Source of the DNA: Defluviitaleaceae bacterium
GTDB taxonomy: Bacteria > Bacillota > Clostridia > Lachnospirales > WRBF01
DNA: 64,000 bases
Assembly: GCA_009784685.1 (NCBI GenBank)
Contig: WRBF01000003.1
Location: 21,903-85,902, forward strand
Direction: 5' to 3'
Shown: piece after piece, positions 15,895 through 25,939 of the stretch
Layout: each line of letters begins with the position of its first letter
Numbering within the stretch: position 1 is the stretch's first letter
The notes under the pieces: generated by a model
Database searches by the model: none
The model's input: the letters and a program-made list of their open reading frames with translations, nothing else
What the model was told of the DNA's origin: nothing
Position numbers and translations under genes: made by a program

Positions 15895-18561
15895 TTACAA
15901 CTGCCCTTCGATAACTTCCCTCGCCTTAGCAAGTGCCGCCTCAATCTTATCAAATTCAACGCCGCCGCCGGCTTGAGCAACATTAGCTTTGCCTCCGCCT
16001 TTGCCTCCGACAACTGCTATCGCTTCTTTAGCAATATTTCCCGCATGGATACCTTTTTTGACTACATCATCGGTTGCCATTACGACTATGCTTATTTTGC
16101 CTTCAAACCCTGCCGCTAAAGCTACTACACAAGTGCCTAGCTTATCACGCATTTTGTCGCCGTGTTCTCTTAAAGCTGCGACATCTGTTTCTTCTAAATA
16201 AGCCGTTATAACAGGAATATCTTTAATGTTGATCACCGCATTTGATATAAGCTCGTCAACAATCCCGCCTGACATTTTAGATTTCATCTTGCTAATTTCA
16301 ACTGATTGCTCTTTAATCTGTGCCATAATTGAATTAACCTTTTGAACAACATCCTGAGGCTGAGTCTTAACGGCTTCGCTAATTTGAAGAAGCTTGCTTT
16401 GAGCTTCTTTGTAGTGATTTATTGCATTTTTCCCCGTAACGGCTTCAATGCGCCGCACACCTGATGCAATGCCTGTTTCAGATAAAATAGCGAAACAGCC
16501 AAGTTCAGATGTATTTTTCACATGTGTACCGCCGCAAAGCTCGATACTGTAATCTGAAACGTTTACGACACGCACAATCTCACCGTATTTTTCACCAAAA
16601 AGTGCGCTTGCGCCTTCTTTTTTCGCTTCGGCAATTGATTTTTCAGCCGAGCTTATATCAAGACACTCAAGTATTTTCTCGTTAACTTTTCTTTCAACTT
16701 CATCAAGCATTTCACGGCTTAACGGCTCAAAGTTTGTAAAGTCAAAGCGGAGACGGTTTGCATCAAGACTTGAACCTGCTTGCTCTACGTGGCTGCCCGC
16801 CACTTCTTTAAGTGCCTTATGGACTAAATGTGTTGCTGTATGATTGCGGCATATATCAAGATGTATATTTTTATCGACGATCGTCTCTGTTATATCGCCT
16901 ACTTTTAAGCTGCCCCTTGTTACCGTACCAATATGCGCTTCTCGTTCTCCTGATATTAAAATACAGTCAGTTACCTGAACTTCACCGTTTTCGGTTTTAA
17001 TTATGCCTATATCGCCTTTTTGCCCGCCTTTTTCAGCGTAAAACGATGTTTTATCAGTTATAACCGATACATCCATCCCCTTGTTTATAACATCTACAAC
17101 TTCATCACCGGAGATAAGAGCGACAATTTTTGCATTTTCCAAATATATATTTTCATAGCCTGTAAATTCCGTTGCTTTAGAATCGCTTCCAAGCTTATGA
17201 TAAACTGTTGTATCTGCCCCCATATAGCCTGTCTCTTCCCTTGCTGCCCTCGCCCGCTCTCTTTGTTTTTCAAGCTGTTCTGAAAATGAAGTTTCATCTA
17301 CTGTTATGCCATGTTCTTCAAGAAGTTCTTTCATAATGTCGAGCGGAAGACCATAAGTATCATAAAGCTTAAACGCTTCTTGTCCATCCAATATGCTTGG
17401 ATTATCACCTTTAAGCGTTGTCATTTTTTCAATTGTATCTTTCAAAATTGATGACGCATGGCGAATGGTATCGTTAAATTTTTGCTCTTCAGCAGCTATA
17501 ATTTTGTGAATATGATCCCGCTTTTCACTAAGTTCAGGATAGGCATCTCCGGAAACTTTTATCACAACTTCACTTAAATCAGCAAGAAAAGATTTATCAG
17601 TATTTAAAATACCAAGTGCCTGACCATGTCTTAACGCACGGCGAAGCAATTTACGAAATACATAACCCCTGCCTTCCCCAGACGGCATAACACCGTCTGC
17701 AGTCATAAACGTAATCGCTCGGATATGGTCTGTTATAACTCTTATGTGAACATCCATATTTTCATCTATGCCATATTTTACATTAGCAGCCTTGCAAATA
17801 TCATCACGTATAATCTTCAAAGTGTCGATGTCAAAAATAGAATGCACTCCTTGCATTAAAAGTGCAAGACGTTCAAGCCCCATACCTGTATCAATGCTCT
17901 TTTTTTCAAGAGGAGCATATGATCCGTCTTCCTGCTTATCAAACTGTGTAAAGACAAGATTCCAAAACTCCATATACCGCTCACAGTCACAGCCTACAGC
18001 GCAAGTATCTTTGTCACAGCCGTATTCAACACCTTTGTCGTAATATATTTCGGAACAAGGTCCGCAAGGCCCAACGCCTACTTCCCAAAAATTATCCTCT
18101 TTGCCAAGCCGAGTGATTCTTTCTTTAGGCAGCCCTATTTTCTGATGCCAAATATCAAAGGATTCATCATCATCAAGATAAATTGAAACATGAAGCTTGT
18201 CTATCGGAATTTCCATTATTTCCGTTACAAATTCCCAAGCCCACACTATACTCTCTTCTTTAAAGTAATCACCAAAAGAAAAATTGCCCAACATCTCGAA
18301 AAAAGTTCCATGTCTTGTTGTTTTTCCAACATTGTCAATATCGCCGGTTCTCATACACTTTTGACAAGTAGTAACACGCTTTGACGGGGGAGTTTCTTGC
18401 CCCGTAAAATAAGGCTTAAGCGGTGCCATACCTGCGTTTATAAGTAAAAGACTTTTATCATTCTGTGGAACAAGCGGGAAACTCGCCATTTTATAATGGT
18501 TTTTCCCTTCAAAGAAAGATAAGAAGCTTCCTCTAAGCTCGTTTAGCCCTAGGTTTTTCAT
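15895..18561 (-). CDS. alaS: Alanyl-tRNA synthetase
   Basis: An 888-residue class II synthetase that charges tRNA(Ala). The catalytic core is at the N-terminus (FFEGKNHYKMASFPLVP, AGMAPLKPYF, TRHGTFFEMLGNFSFGDY), the editing domain has HTATHLVHKAL and CGGTHV zinc/editing residues near 570 and 670, and the C-terminal DHHA1-type domain ends with GGKGGGKANVAQAGG. Length is normal. It starts with ATG behind AGGAGG. A promoter and leader hairpin lie upstream; no T-box sequence is seen. Confidence 0.98.
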   Translation of the reverse strand: MKNLGLNELRGSFLSFFEGKNHYKMASFPLVPQNDKSLLLINAGMAPLKPYFTGQETPPSKRVTTCQKCMRTGDIDNVGKTTRHGTFFEMLGNFSFGDYFKEESIVWAWEFVTEIMEIPIDKLHVSIYLDDDESFDIWHQKIGLPKERITRLGKEDNFWEVGVGPCGPCSEIYYDKGVEYGCDKDTCAVGCDCERYMEFWNLVFTQFDKQEDGSYAPLEKKSIDTGMGLERLALLMQGVHSIFDIDTLKIIRDDICKAANVKYGIDENMDVHIRVITDHIRAITFMTADGVMPSGEGRGYVFRKLLRRALRHGQALGILNTDKSFLADLSEVVIKVSGDAYPELSEKRDHIHKIIAAEEQKFNDTIRHASSILKDTIEKMTTLKGDNPSILDGQEAFKLYDTYGLPLDIMKELLEEHGITVDETSFSEQLEKQRERARAAREETGYMGADTTVYHKLGSDSKATEFTGYENIYLENAKIVALISGDEVVDVINKGMDVSVITDKTSFYAEKGGQKGDIGIIKTENGEVQVTDCILISGEREAHIGTVTRGSLKVGDITETIVDKNIHLDICRNHTATHLVHKALKEVAGSHVEQAGSSLDANRLRFDFTNFEPLSREMLDEVERKVNEKILECLDISSAEKSIAEAKKEGASALFGEKYGEIVRVVNVSDYSIELCGGTHVKNTSELGCFAILSETGIASGVRRIEAVTGKNAINHYKEAQSKLLQISEAVKTQPQDVVQKVNSIMAQIKEQSVEISKMKSKMSGGIVDELISNAVINIKDIPVITAYLEETDVAALREHGDKMRDKLGTCVVALAAGFEGKISIVVMATDDVVKKGIHAGNIAKEAIAVVGGKGGGKANVAQAGGGVEFDKIEAALAKAREVIEGQL

Positions 18562-18601
18562 TTTTAGTTCCTCCTGTTTAAGCAGTCTTAACTATACCCC
18601 T

Positions 18602-18640
18602 GCACCAAACACAAGACAATCTTTGCAGTCTTTTTGGTGC
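18602..18640 (-). promoter_or_regulatory. Leader hairpin upstream of alaS
   Basis: GCACCAAA and TTTGGTGC (outer) plus AGAC/GTCT (inner) fold into a 39-base hairpin in the transcribed leader about 40 bases before alaS. No T-run follows and no T-box AGGGTGG is present, so the hairpin may stabilise the leader or act in attenuation; its role is unknown. Confidence 0.45.
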
Positions 18641-18647
18641 AATGGTA

Positions 18648-18676
18648 ATATTCTATAATATACACCATATTGTCAA
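18648..18676 (-). promoter_or_regulatory. Probable alaS promoter
   Basis: On the minus strand TTGACA (18676-18671) is followed after 17 bases by GAATAT (18653-18648), within an AT-rich stretch. It sits directly after the cls terminator and about 90 bases before the alaS start. Confidence 0.6.
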
Positions 18677-18678
18677 AT

Positions 18679-18709
18679 AAAAACAGCCCCTTTTACATTA
18701 GCGGGGCAA
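18679..18709 (-). terminator. Intrinsic terminator of cls
   Basis: On the minus strand GCCCC, a 12-base loop and GGGGC are followed by TGTTTTTATTT. The hairpin overlaps the last codons and stop of cls. Confidence 0.75.
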
Positions 18710-20225
18710 AAAAGTGCAGTATCGCATCAATAAACTCATTCAAAAAAGTTCTTTTTTCACTGAAAACCTCGCGTCCGTCGGACATAGTTTTAAGTGCATC
18801 TTCTTTTACATCTTTTATAATGCTTGAATTATACAAAAGTGTTGCACATTCAAAATGCAGATAAAGGCTTCTGTAGTCAAGGTTTATTGTCCCTACAACT
18901 GCTATTTCATCGTCACAAACAAAACTTTTCGCATGAAGAAACCCTAGGGAATACTCATAAATCCTTATCCCAACATCAAGCAGATATCTGTAATAAGAGC
19001 GAGTTAGCCTGTAAACAATTTTTTTATCAGGAATGCCCGGGGTTACAATCCGAACATCAACGCCTCGTTTAGCCGCCATTTGAAGCGCATGAATCATTTT
19101 TTCGCTTATAATTAAATATGGCGTAAATATGTAAACATAACTCCTCGCCTGATTAAGTATTTCAATATAAACATTCTCTCCTAACTGCTCACCATCAAGC
19201 GGCGAATCACCGTAAGGAAGAACAAGTCCGTCGCTTACCGGCTTTTCGGTTGACATATTCTTATATGATGTATAATCATCAATGCGTTCGCCGGGTTTAC
19301 AAAAAGCATCCCAAGTTTCAATAAACATAAGCGTAAAGCTCCAAACAGCATCACCTTTAAGCCTAACGCCGGTATCTTTCCAAAGACCTAAGCGGTCGTT
19401 TAAATTGATGTATTCATCAGCAATGTTCATACCTCCGTTAAATGCCGTATGCCCGTCTATAACCACGATCTTTCTATGATTGCGGTTATTCATAAACCCT
19501 GACAAAAAAGGGACAATAGGGCTGAACCGAACTATTTTAATATTTTTTGATCTAAGATCAGCTATGTAAGAATTCGTAAACAGCTTAAGAGAGCCAAAAT
19601 CATCAAAAATCAATCTAACATCCACACCATCAGCTGCTTTTCTGATCAAAATTTCAATAATTCTATCCCACATTTTGCTTTCAGATATAATAAAGTATTC
19701 AACAAAAATGAATTTTTCAGCGGATTCAAGTTCGGTAAGCATATCTTCAAACATTAACTCGCCAAAAGTATAATACTTTGCCCCGGTATTTTCAAATGCC
19801 GGATAAGATGAAGCACGCCTAATATACTGTATAAGCCCCGCAGATCTGTCACATCCTACCCGACAGCTGCTTGATTTAACACTGTCGCAATCCAAAACAT
19901 TTGCAATAAGTGCATGTTCTTTCATCATGGCAGCTATTTTTCTCGTAGGGCGTTTATCCCCGTACAGAAGATATACAATCCCACCAAACACAGGAAATGA
20001 CATGACAATAATCAGCCACTTAACTTTGTACGCAGAGGCTTTGTCTTTTTGAATTAAATCTAAAATAACGAAAAAGCTGATTAGATAAAAGATAATGGAA
20101 AGAGCCGGAAGATGATTAGCTATCCTATTTGCCACTGCTATAAAAATTATAACTTGAGCAATAATCAAAACAACGAAAAAAATGATTATGTTAAGCCTTG
20201 TTGTTATGCTTTTCCAAATCTTCAT
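18693..20225 (-). CDS. cls: Cardiolipin synthase
   Basis: A 510-residue membrane-bound phospholipase-D-family enzyme that condenses two phosphatidylglycerol molecules to cardiolipin and glycerol. It has two to three N-terminal hydrophobic segments and two HKD motifs, HRKIVVIDGHTAFNGG at about residue 245 and HAKSFVCDDEIAVVGT at about 425. Length is normal. It starts 13 bases after the TPR gene on the same strand. Confidence 0.95.
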   Translation of the reverse strand: MKIWKSITTRLNIIIFFVVLIIAQVIIFIAVANRIANHLPALSIIFYLISFFVILDLIQKDKASAYKVKWLIIVMSFPVFGGIVYLLYGDKRPTRKIAAMMKEHALIANVLDCDSVKSSSCRVGCDRSAGLIQYIRRASSYPAFENTGAKYYTFGELMFEDMLTELESAEKFIFVEYFIISESKMWDRIIEILIRKAADGVDVRLIFDDFGSLKLFTNSYIADLRSKNIKIVRFSPIVPFLSGFMNNRNHRKIVVIDGHTAFNGGMNIADEYINLNDRLGLWKDTGVRLKGDAVWSFTLMFIETWDAFCKPGERIDDYTSYKNMSTEKPVSDGLVLPYGDSPLDGEQLGENVYIEILNQARSYVYIFTPYLIISEKMIHALQMAAKRGVDVRIVTPGIPDKKIVYRLTRSYYRYLLDVGIRIYEYSLGFLHAKSFVCDDEIAVVGTINLDYRSLYLHFECATLLYNSSIIKDVKEDALKTMSDGREVFSEKRTFLNEFIDAILHFFAPLM

Positions 20226-20237
20226 CTGATTTTCTCT

Positions 20238-21086
20238 CTACCCTTCTTCGTTTACTGCTATTTCAAGCTTTTCTCGGGCAATTTTTGCAATATAAAGCAG
20301 ATTGCCATTTTCCGCCACATATCTATAATGCTCTTCTTGTTTTTCAGTATCATTTACTCCTTCATACGCCATAGCTAAGTTATAATTAGCGTATACTCTA
20401 CCGTACTTAGTTTCCGATTTAAGCTGCGTATGAACTTTATAAAACTCTAGCGCTTTTTCATAGCGTCCATTAGCTAAATGGAATGCGGCGTCAAGGTCTT
20501 CAATAGCAAATTCAAGCCATTTTTTGTTTGGAGAATCTTTAAAGACAGCAAGATATTCCTTTATAGCTTCATAATGCTTAAGAGCCCCACCAATATTACC
20601 CTTTTGCAGCTGAATAGAGCAAATATTTGAGTGAACAATTGTGTTAAAAACGAAGTCGTTGCTGTTTTTTTCTTTAAGATTTATGCTTTCAAGAACTTCG
20701 ATAGCTTTGTCAAAATCACCATTTGCATAATATCCTGTTCCCAGATTGTTTTTTGCAAGCCTTAAAACATTACTCTTTTTCATAATCGAGTTCTTTTTAA
20801 CGGCAAATTCAGCAAGCAAGCTGTTAACTTCTTCTTTAGCTTTTTCGATAAAGCGAACCGGGTCACACTCATCATAAAGAATGTTTCGGAAGTTATCCGG
20901 CTGTTTAAGCGTCTTTATAAATTTAACAGCCAAATAAAGCAAAACTAAAGCAACTGCAACCATAACGCCATAAGTCGTTACAAGATCAGCCGCTCCTTCA
21001 ACAGTTATTATAAATTGTACAAGCAAGTATGCTCCCATACTTACCAGGGCGATTATTATTACGTTATATATGTTGATTCCTTTCAT
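20238..21086 (-). CDS. Membrane-anchored TPR-repeat protein
   Basis: A 282-residue protein with two N-terminal hydrophobic segments (about residues 8-30 and 38-60) followed by helical repeats with TPR spacing, for example NNLGTGYYANGDFDKAIEVL, SIQLQKGNIGGALKHYEAI and LANGRYEKALEFYKVHT. TPR domains bind partner proteins, and no enzymatic function is visible. The ATG overlaps the stop of the short decayed HepT-like frame upstream (ATGA). Confidence 0.8.
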   Translation of the reverse strand: MKGINIYNVIIIALVSMGAYLLVQFIITVEGAADLVTTYGVMVAVALVLLYLAVKFIKTLKQPDNFRNILYDECDPVRFIEKAKEEVNSLLAEFAVKKNSIMKKSNVLRLAKNNLGTGYYANGDFDKAIEVLESINLKEKNSNDFVFNTIVHSNICSIQLQKGNIGGALKHYEAIKEYLAVFKDSPNKKWLEFAIEDLDAAFHLANGRYEKALEFYKVHTQLKSETKYGRVYANYNLAMAYEGVNDTEKQEEHYRYVAENGNLLYIAKIAREKLEIAVNEEG

Positions 21087-21172
21087 TTGTGGACAACACC
21101 TTTCTGGATTGATAAAATATCATCTTGAGAGATTCTATATTTTGATAACTCAATTGAAACAGATTTATCCAT
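21083..21172 (-). pseudogene. HepT/HEPN toxin remnant
   Basis: A 29-codon frame, MDKSVSIELSKYRISQDDIL at its start, that resembles only the first residues of a HEPN-domain HepT protein and then stops. Its ATG overlaps the end of the upstream nucleotidyltransferase remnant, the usual mntA-hepT overlap. About 100 codons of the family are missing. Confidence 0.5.
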
Positions 21173-21353
21173 GCAGCTCAACCCCATCTCTGATAACATT
21201 TTGATAGAATGGGAGTATATGTGAATAACGATCAAACTATGAGCCAAACAAAATTACTTTTTTAAGCTTATCACCTAAAGTATCTTTTGCGGCATTTATA
21301 ACTTTTTGTGTTACGGCATTCACACATTGGTCTGTAATATGTCTGTGTCTCAT
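21165..21353 (-). pseudogene. Decayed MNT-type nucleotidyltransferase (MntA) remnant
   Basis: ATG 21353, behind GGGAGGAG, starts a frame ending in KKVILFGS and then TAG at 21237. KVILFGS is the start of the nucleotide-binding motif of minimal nucleotidyltransferases (normally GSxARG). Reading past the stop in the same frame gives FYQNVIRDGVELHG and a TAA at 21165, typical of the C-terminal end of the same family. The catalytic middle is deleted. Together with the HepT-like scrap it is a dead MntA/HepT antitoxin-toxin pair. Confidence 0.6.
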
Positions 21354-21397
21354 GATAAACACTCCTCCCGTCATAGCTTTTCTAAAAGGGCTTAAAC

Positions 21398-24300
21398 TTA
21401 ACTACAAACAACTTTCTCCCCCTCAAACAAATAAAGCAAACACTCCTTAACCTTCTTCCCAGTCCCCCGCTCAATCCCTTCTTTATAAAGTTCCATCTGC
21501 ATTTTATATCTCGCTGCAATTTCCCCTTCTGAACCTTTGTCTGACTTATAATCAACGATTATAATTTCGCCGTCTTCTTCAAAATAACAGTCGATAACGC
21601 CCTGTACTATAACAGCTTGTTCACTTTCTAAATGTTCTTCGCCGTAAATCGTATGAGGCACTACATCCATTATAAACGATACCTCACGCTTTACGCTACT
21701 GCTATTTCGCATTCTTTCCGCAAGTTTTGAATTGGCGAAGTTATATATTTTTTCTACAGGTATTGAAAGCGCAAGCTTTTCACTTAAAATTTGCTTACTA
21801 ATCAACTCGATTATCAGCTCTTTTATATCTGAAATACCCCTGTGCTTATCAAGGTCGATATGCTCCATAACTGTATGAATTGCCATCCCGCGTTCACTGC
21901 CTGTAACAGGCTTTTTCCCCGTTATAAAATCGGGAAGAATCGGAGCTAACGATCTTTTAAACAATGGCTCGGCATCTGTTGTCTCTGTTAAGCTTTGATA
22001 AATACGCTTTGCCTCTGAAACAGAAACTTTTGCACGGATTGCACAGTCACTTTTATAAGGGTAAGCCCAATCGAACTTGCTATTTATTTCAGATAAAATC
22101 TTTTTGTCAGCACTGTTTTTTATTTGGATCAAATCTTCGCTTTGATCTACTATTTTGCTTGCATTGCTTGCTGTCAATACTTCATCTTTGCTAAGATATG
22201 ATACATCAAATTTTGTATCAAATGCAAGATAATCAGATCTTTTAACGGATGTCATTATCAAATCTAAAAAATTATCCGTTTGGGCTATGAAATGCATAGG
22301 AAGTTTTATTTCTTTCCGAGTTGAATATCGCTCCCATTTAGATTTGCTTTTTTCCACATCTTTTACTGTTCCTGTGAAAATCAGCTTTTCTTTCGCTCTG
22401 GTCGCTGCGACATATAAATTTCTTAACTGCTCGCTTGTATCATCAAGTCGTGCCTTACATTTAAGGGCTGTCCTTGATATCGTATCAATCCGATACTTTA
22501 TGTCATCCTTAACAGTTAAATACCTCAAACCAAACCCAAGGGATGAGTTAAAAAGTATTGGTTCGGATTCATCCTTCCTATTAAATTTCGATCCTGTGCG
22601 GCATACAAAAACAACAGGGAATTCAAGTCCTTTACTTTTATGTATTGTCAAGATGCGTACAACATTATCACCTTCTGACAAAAGACTTATATCTGCATCA
22701 TCAGATTTCGCTCTTTTAAGCCTTTCTATATATTTCACAAAGTTAAATATGCCTTTGTAGCTTGACTTTTCATATTTAAATGCATATTCTTTAAGGGCTA
22801 GAAGGTTCATCTGCCGCTCTTTACCTTTTAACATAACACCGACATAGTTTAAATATCCCGTCTCGGTCAAAACTGTATCAAGAAGCTGGCTAATAGGGGT
22901 TGTTAATGCAAGTTCTTGCCATCTATGCAAGTCGCTAATGAACTTTTCAAGTTTTTCATACAGCGGGTTGTTTTTGTTTGGTTCACCGCTAATATAAACG
23001 ATAATTTTATTATAAAACCCGTGATTATCAAATTCACTTGGTTCATCTAATACACCAAGACCGCATAACTGAACCATTTCATCCGCAGTAACGCTATAAA
23101 CAGGGGAATATAAAACTGCCGTAACCGCTATATCTTGCAATGGATTATCAATTATTTGCAAGAAACTGAGAACGACCTTCACTTCAAAAGAGTCAAGATA
23201 TCCTCCCTTCGCCCCAACATAAAGCGGGATACCTGCTTTTTTGAAAGCTTCATCAAAATAATCGGATACGCTTTTAACCGAGCGGGTTAAAATTGCTATA
23301 TCCCCATATTTTATATTTCTTAATCCATCTATTTTCTTATCAAAAACTTGAAGCGGGCTATTGCCATTTACCATTTCTTGAATATAATTTGCAACAGCGA
23401 TTGCTTCTATTTCTGCTGATTTCAAGTCACTACTATCTTCATCAAAACCATTTGAATTAGATGTTAAGTCATCATTTATTTCAGCTTCTTCTATATCATC
23501 AAAATGTTCATAGCTTTGCGCTATTTTGTCAGACGAATCAATTATTAAAATTTCGACAGCACTTGCATTCTCTTCTTCAAGTGATAAATTGACATTTGTA
23601 TTTCCGCCGGTAAGCTCTTCTTTTTCGCTGTAATCGGTACCGCCGTACTGCTCGGTCAGAAGTTGTTTAAACAAAAAGTTTACGCTGTTTAAAACAAATG
23701 CGCTGCTTCTAAAGTTACCGGAAAGATCTATTTTTTGGTTTGGGCTTCCCTCTTCATATAAATAACTCTTATATTTACTGGAAAAAAGCTCCGGTTTTGC
23801 TTGACGGAAGCGGTAAATACTCTGCTTCAAATCTCCGACCATAAAGCAGTTATTGTTCGAAACGCACTGCAAAATCAGCTCTTGGAGCTCGTTAATATCT
23901 TGATATTCGTCAACCATAACTTCGGCAAATTTTTCACGCAAATTTAATGCTGCTTGTGATAAAATTATGTTTTGGCTTGTTGAATTTTGATCTAAAAGGC
24001 ACTTAATGCAATTCAGCTCAAGGTCGTTAAAGTCAAGCAAGGCTTTGTCTTTTTTCAGTTCGTTGTATTCGCTTGTAAATTCTTTTGTAACACGACATAA
24101 CTCGTCTATTATTTCATATGCTGCTTTTATGTCGTTTATAAGAAGGCTTCCGCTCTTCATAAAAAAATTTGTGATAAGCTTTTTAATTGCATCCTTAACC
24201 GATTTAGTTCTAATATCTTTAACATGTTCATGAGCTTTTGAATCTTTAACTTTTATGCCTTTTGCCGCCTTTAGAGTTGCAGGCTTATAGCTTTTAGCCG

Positions 24301-25180
24301 CATTTACTATATCATCAAATGTACTATATTCGCTTTCAACCGTTTCAAGGATAACTTCAAGCTGTTCAATGTCGTCTTCAAGGGCTTCATCGTAGCCAAA
24401 AGCTTCACTTCTTGCGATATTTAAAAGCTCATTACATGTTGAAATCGCACCGTTAAGCGCAATTCGGACCTCATCTTTAATAATCAACGCCCAAGGCGTA
24501 TTATTAAGTGTATCTGTATCTGATAAGTTAAACTCATTTTTATGTTTTTCAATCCATTCATCATGCCAATATGTAGAGCTTAGAAATTCATAGAGTTTAA
24601 GAATTGTCTCTCTAAGAGTTTCCGCATCTCCTTTTTCAGAAAAAGCCTGATACAGTTTAGCAAACTTGCCGTCTTCATCCGGCTTAACATATTCTCGATT
24701 CAATATGTTATCCAGAGCTTGTATTTTAAGCAAGTCACTCTCAGCTTTATCAGCAGTTTTAAAAAAAGGATCAACACCTATTGCAAAGAAATTCGTGCGG
24801 ATTACATTTAAGCAAAATGAATGAAGGGTGCTTATTTGAGCTTTATTAAGAAGCAGCGACTGTTTTCTTAAATGCTCATAAAGGATTTTGTTTTCAGATA
24901 TTTGATCAGCAGCAGGTGCAGTAAGTTCGTTAAGCCTTTCATATATTGCATTTGAAATTCTGAGCCGCATTTCAGTAGCAGCGGCATCGGTGAAAGTTAC
25001 TACCAAAACTTTATCAATATCAAGAGGCTTCTTGGGATTAGTTATAAGCTTGATTATACGCTCGACTAAAACAGCTGTCTTGCCTGAGCCTGCGGCGGCA
25101 GATACCAGCAGGTTGCATCCGGTTGTGTTAATTGCACTTTTTTGTGCAGGTGTATAGTCAAAACTTTTTGATATCTGCAT
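21398..25180 (-). CDS. addA: ATP-dependent helicase/nuclease subunit A
   Basis: A 1260-residue UvrD-like helicase with a C-terminal RecB-type nuclease, part of the AddAB complex that resects double-strand breaks for recombination. Walker A is AAAGSGKTAVLVERI near residue 30, later motifs include MVDEYQDINELQ and RILTIHKSKGLEFPVVFV, and the nuclease core near the C-terminus reads VQGVIDCYFEEDGEIIIVDYKSD. The start is 3 bases after exoA. addB, usually directly upstream, is not in the window. Confidence 0.95.
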   Translation of the reverse strand: MQISKSFDYTPAQKSAINTTGCNLLVSAAAGSGKTAVLVERIIKLITNPKKPLDIDKVLVVTFTDAAATEMRLRISNAIYERLNELTAPAADQISENKILYEHLRKQSLLLNKAQISTLHSFCLNVIRTNFFAIGVDPFFKTADKAESDLLKIQALDNILNREYVKPDEDGKFAKLYQAFSEKGDAETLRETILKLYEFLSSTYWHDEWIEKHKNEFNLSDTDTLNNTPWALIIKDEVRIALNGAISTCNELLNIARSEAFGYDEALEDDIEQLEVILETVESEYSTFDDIVNAAKSYKPATLKAAKGIKVKDSKAHEHVKDIRTKSVKDAIKKLITNFFMKSGSLLINDIKAAYEIIDELCRVTKEFTSEYNELKKDKALLDFNDLELNCIKCLLDQNSTSQNIILSQAALNLREKFAEVMVDEYQDINELQELILQCVSNNNCFMVGDLKQSIYRFRQAKPELFSSKYKSYLYEEGSPNQKIDLSGNFRSSAFVLNSVNFLFKQLLTEQYGGTDYSEKEELTGGNTNVNLSLEEENASAVEILIIDSSDKIAQSYEHFDDIEEAEINDDLTSNSNGFDEDSSDLKSAEIEAIAVANYIQEMVNGNSPLQVFDKKIDGLRNIKYGDIAILTRSVKSVSDYFDEAFKKAGIPLYVGAKGGYLDSFEVKVVLSFLQIIDNPLQDIAVTAVLYSPVYSVTADEMVQLCGLGVLDEPSEFDNHGFYNKIIVYISGEPNKNNPLYEKLEKFISDLHRWQELALTTPISQLLDTVLTETGYLNYVGVMLKGKERQMNLLALKEYAFKYEKSSYKGIFNFVKYIERLKRAKSDDADISLLSEGDNVVRILTIHKSKGLEFPVVFVCRTGSKFNRKDESEPILFNSSLGFGLRYLTVKDDIKYRIDTISRTALKCKARLDDTSEQLRNLYVAATRAKEKLIFTGTVKDVEKSKSKWERYSTRKEIKLPMHFIAQTDNFLDLIMTSVKRSDYLAFDTKFDVSYLSKDEVLTASNASKIVDQSEDLIQIKNSADKKILSEINSKFDWAYPYKSDCAIRAKVSVSEAKRIYQSLTETTDAEPLFKRSLAPILPDFITGKKPVTGSERGMAIHTVMEHIDLDKHRGISDIKELIIELISKQILSEKLALSIPVEKIYNFANSKLAERMRNSSSVKREVSFIMDVVPHTIYGEEHLESEQAVIVQGVIDCYFEEDGEIIIVDYKSDKGSEGEIAARYKMQMELYKEGIERGTGKKVKECLLYLFEGEKVVCS

Positions 25181-25183
25181 TTA

Positions 25184-25939
25184 TTATGTCTCCAACATGA
25201 TCCCAACCGGGCAATGGTCGCTTCCATAAATATCAGCGTGAATTTCCGTATGGGTTACTTTGTCTGTCAGTCTATCTGATCCTAAAAAATAATCAATCCG
25301 CCAGCCGACATTTTTTTCACGAACTCCGGGCATAAACGACCACCATGTGTAAGCATCATGCTTGTCCGGGTTGTAATATCGGTAAAAGTCTGTAAAACCT
25401 GATGCTAAAAGAGCAGTCAGCTTGCCCCTCTCTTCTTCTGTAAACCCTGCGCTTCGTGTATTTGACTTAGCATTTTTAATATCTATTGCTTGATGAGCAC
25501 AGTTTAAGTCGCCGCAAATTATAACAGGCTTGGTTTTATCCAACTTAAGAGCAAATTCTCGAAAATCATCTTCCCATTTCATACGATAATCAAGCCGCAA
25601 AAGCTCCCTTTTTGAGTTCGGTACGTATACGTTAACCAGATAAAATTCTTCAAACTCAAGGGTTATAATCCGCCCTTCATGGTCATGTTCATCAATCCCC
25701 ATACCGTAAGTTACAGTCATCGGGGGGATTTTTGTAAATATTGCTGTTCCGGAATAGCCCTTTTTGTCAGCACTATTCCAGTATTCATGATAGCCGCTAA
25801 GGTCAATTTCCGCTTGCCCTTGCTCCATTTTTGTTTCTTGAAGGCAAAAAATATCAGCGTCAAGCTGCTTAAATATATCCAAAAAGCCTTTTTTAAGGCA
25901 AGCTCTAAGACCGTTTATGTTCCATGATATAATCTTCAT
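25184..25939 (-). CDS. exoA: Exodeoxyribonuclease III
   Basis: A 251-residue Exo III/AP endonuclease that repairs abasic sites. Motifs: ISWNINGLRA at the start, FCLQETKMEQGQ, GDLNCAHQAIDI in the centre, and WRIDYFLGSDR and GSDHCPVGI at the C-terminus carry the metal and catalytic residues. Length is normal. Its first 35 bases overlap the end of the upstream membrane-protein gene, and it is followed at once by addA, so this is a DNA-repair pair. Confidence 0.95.
   Translation of the reverse strand: MKIISWNINGLRACLKKGFLDIFKQLDADIFCLQETKMEQGQAEIDLSGYHEYWNSADKKGYSGTAIFTKIPPMTVTYGMGIDEHDHEGRIITLEFEEFYLVNVYVPNSKRELLRLDYRMKWEDDFREFALKLDKTKPVIICGDLNCAHQAIDIKNAKSNTRSAGFTEEERGKLTALLASGFTDFYRYYNPDKHDAYTWWSFMPGVREKNVGWRIDYFLGSDRLTDKVTHTEIHADIYGSDHCPVGIMLET

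Noticed and set aside
18562..18647. T-box leader before alaS
   Set aside because: No AGGGTGG T-box sequence and no terminator/antiterminator pair; only one hairpin.
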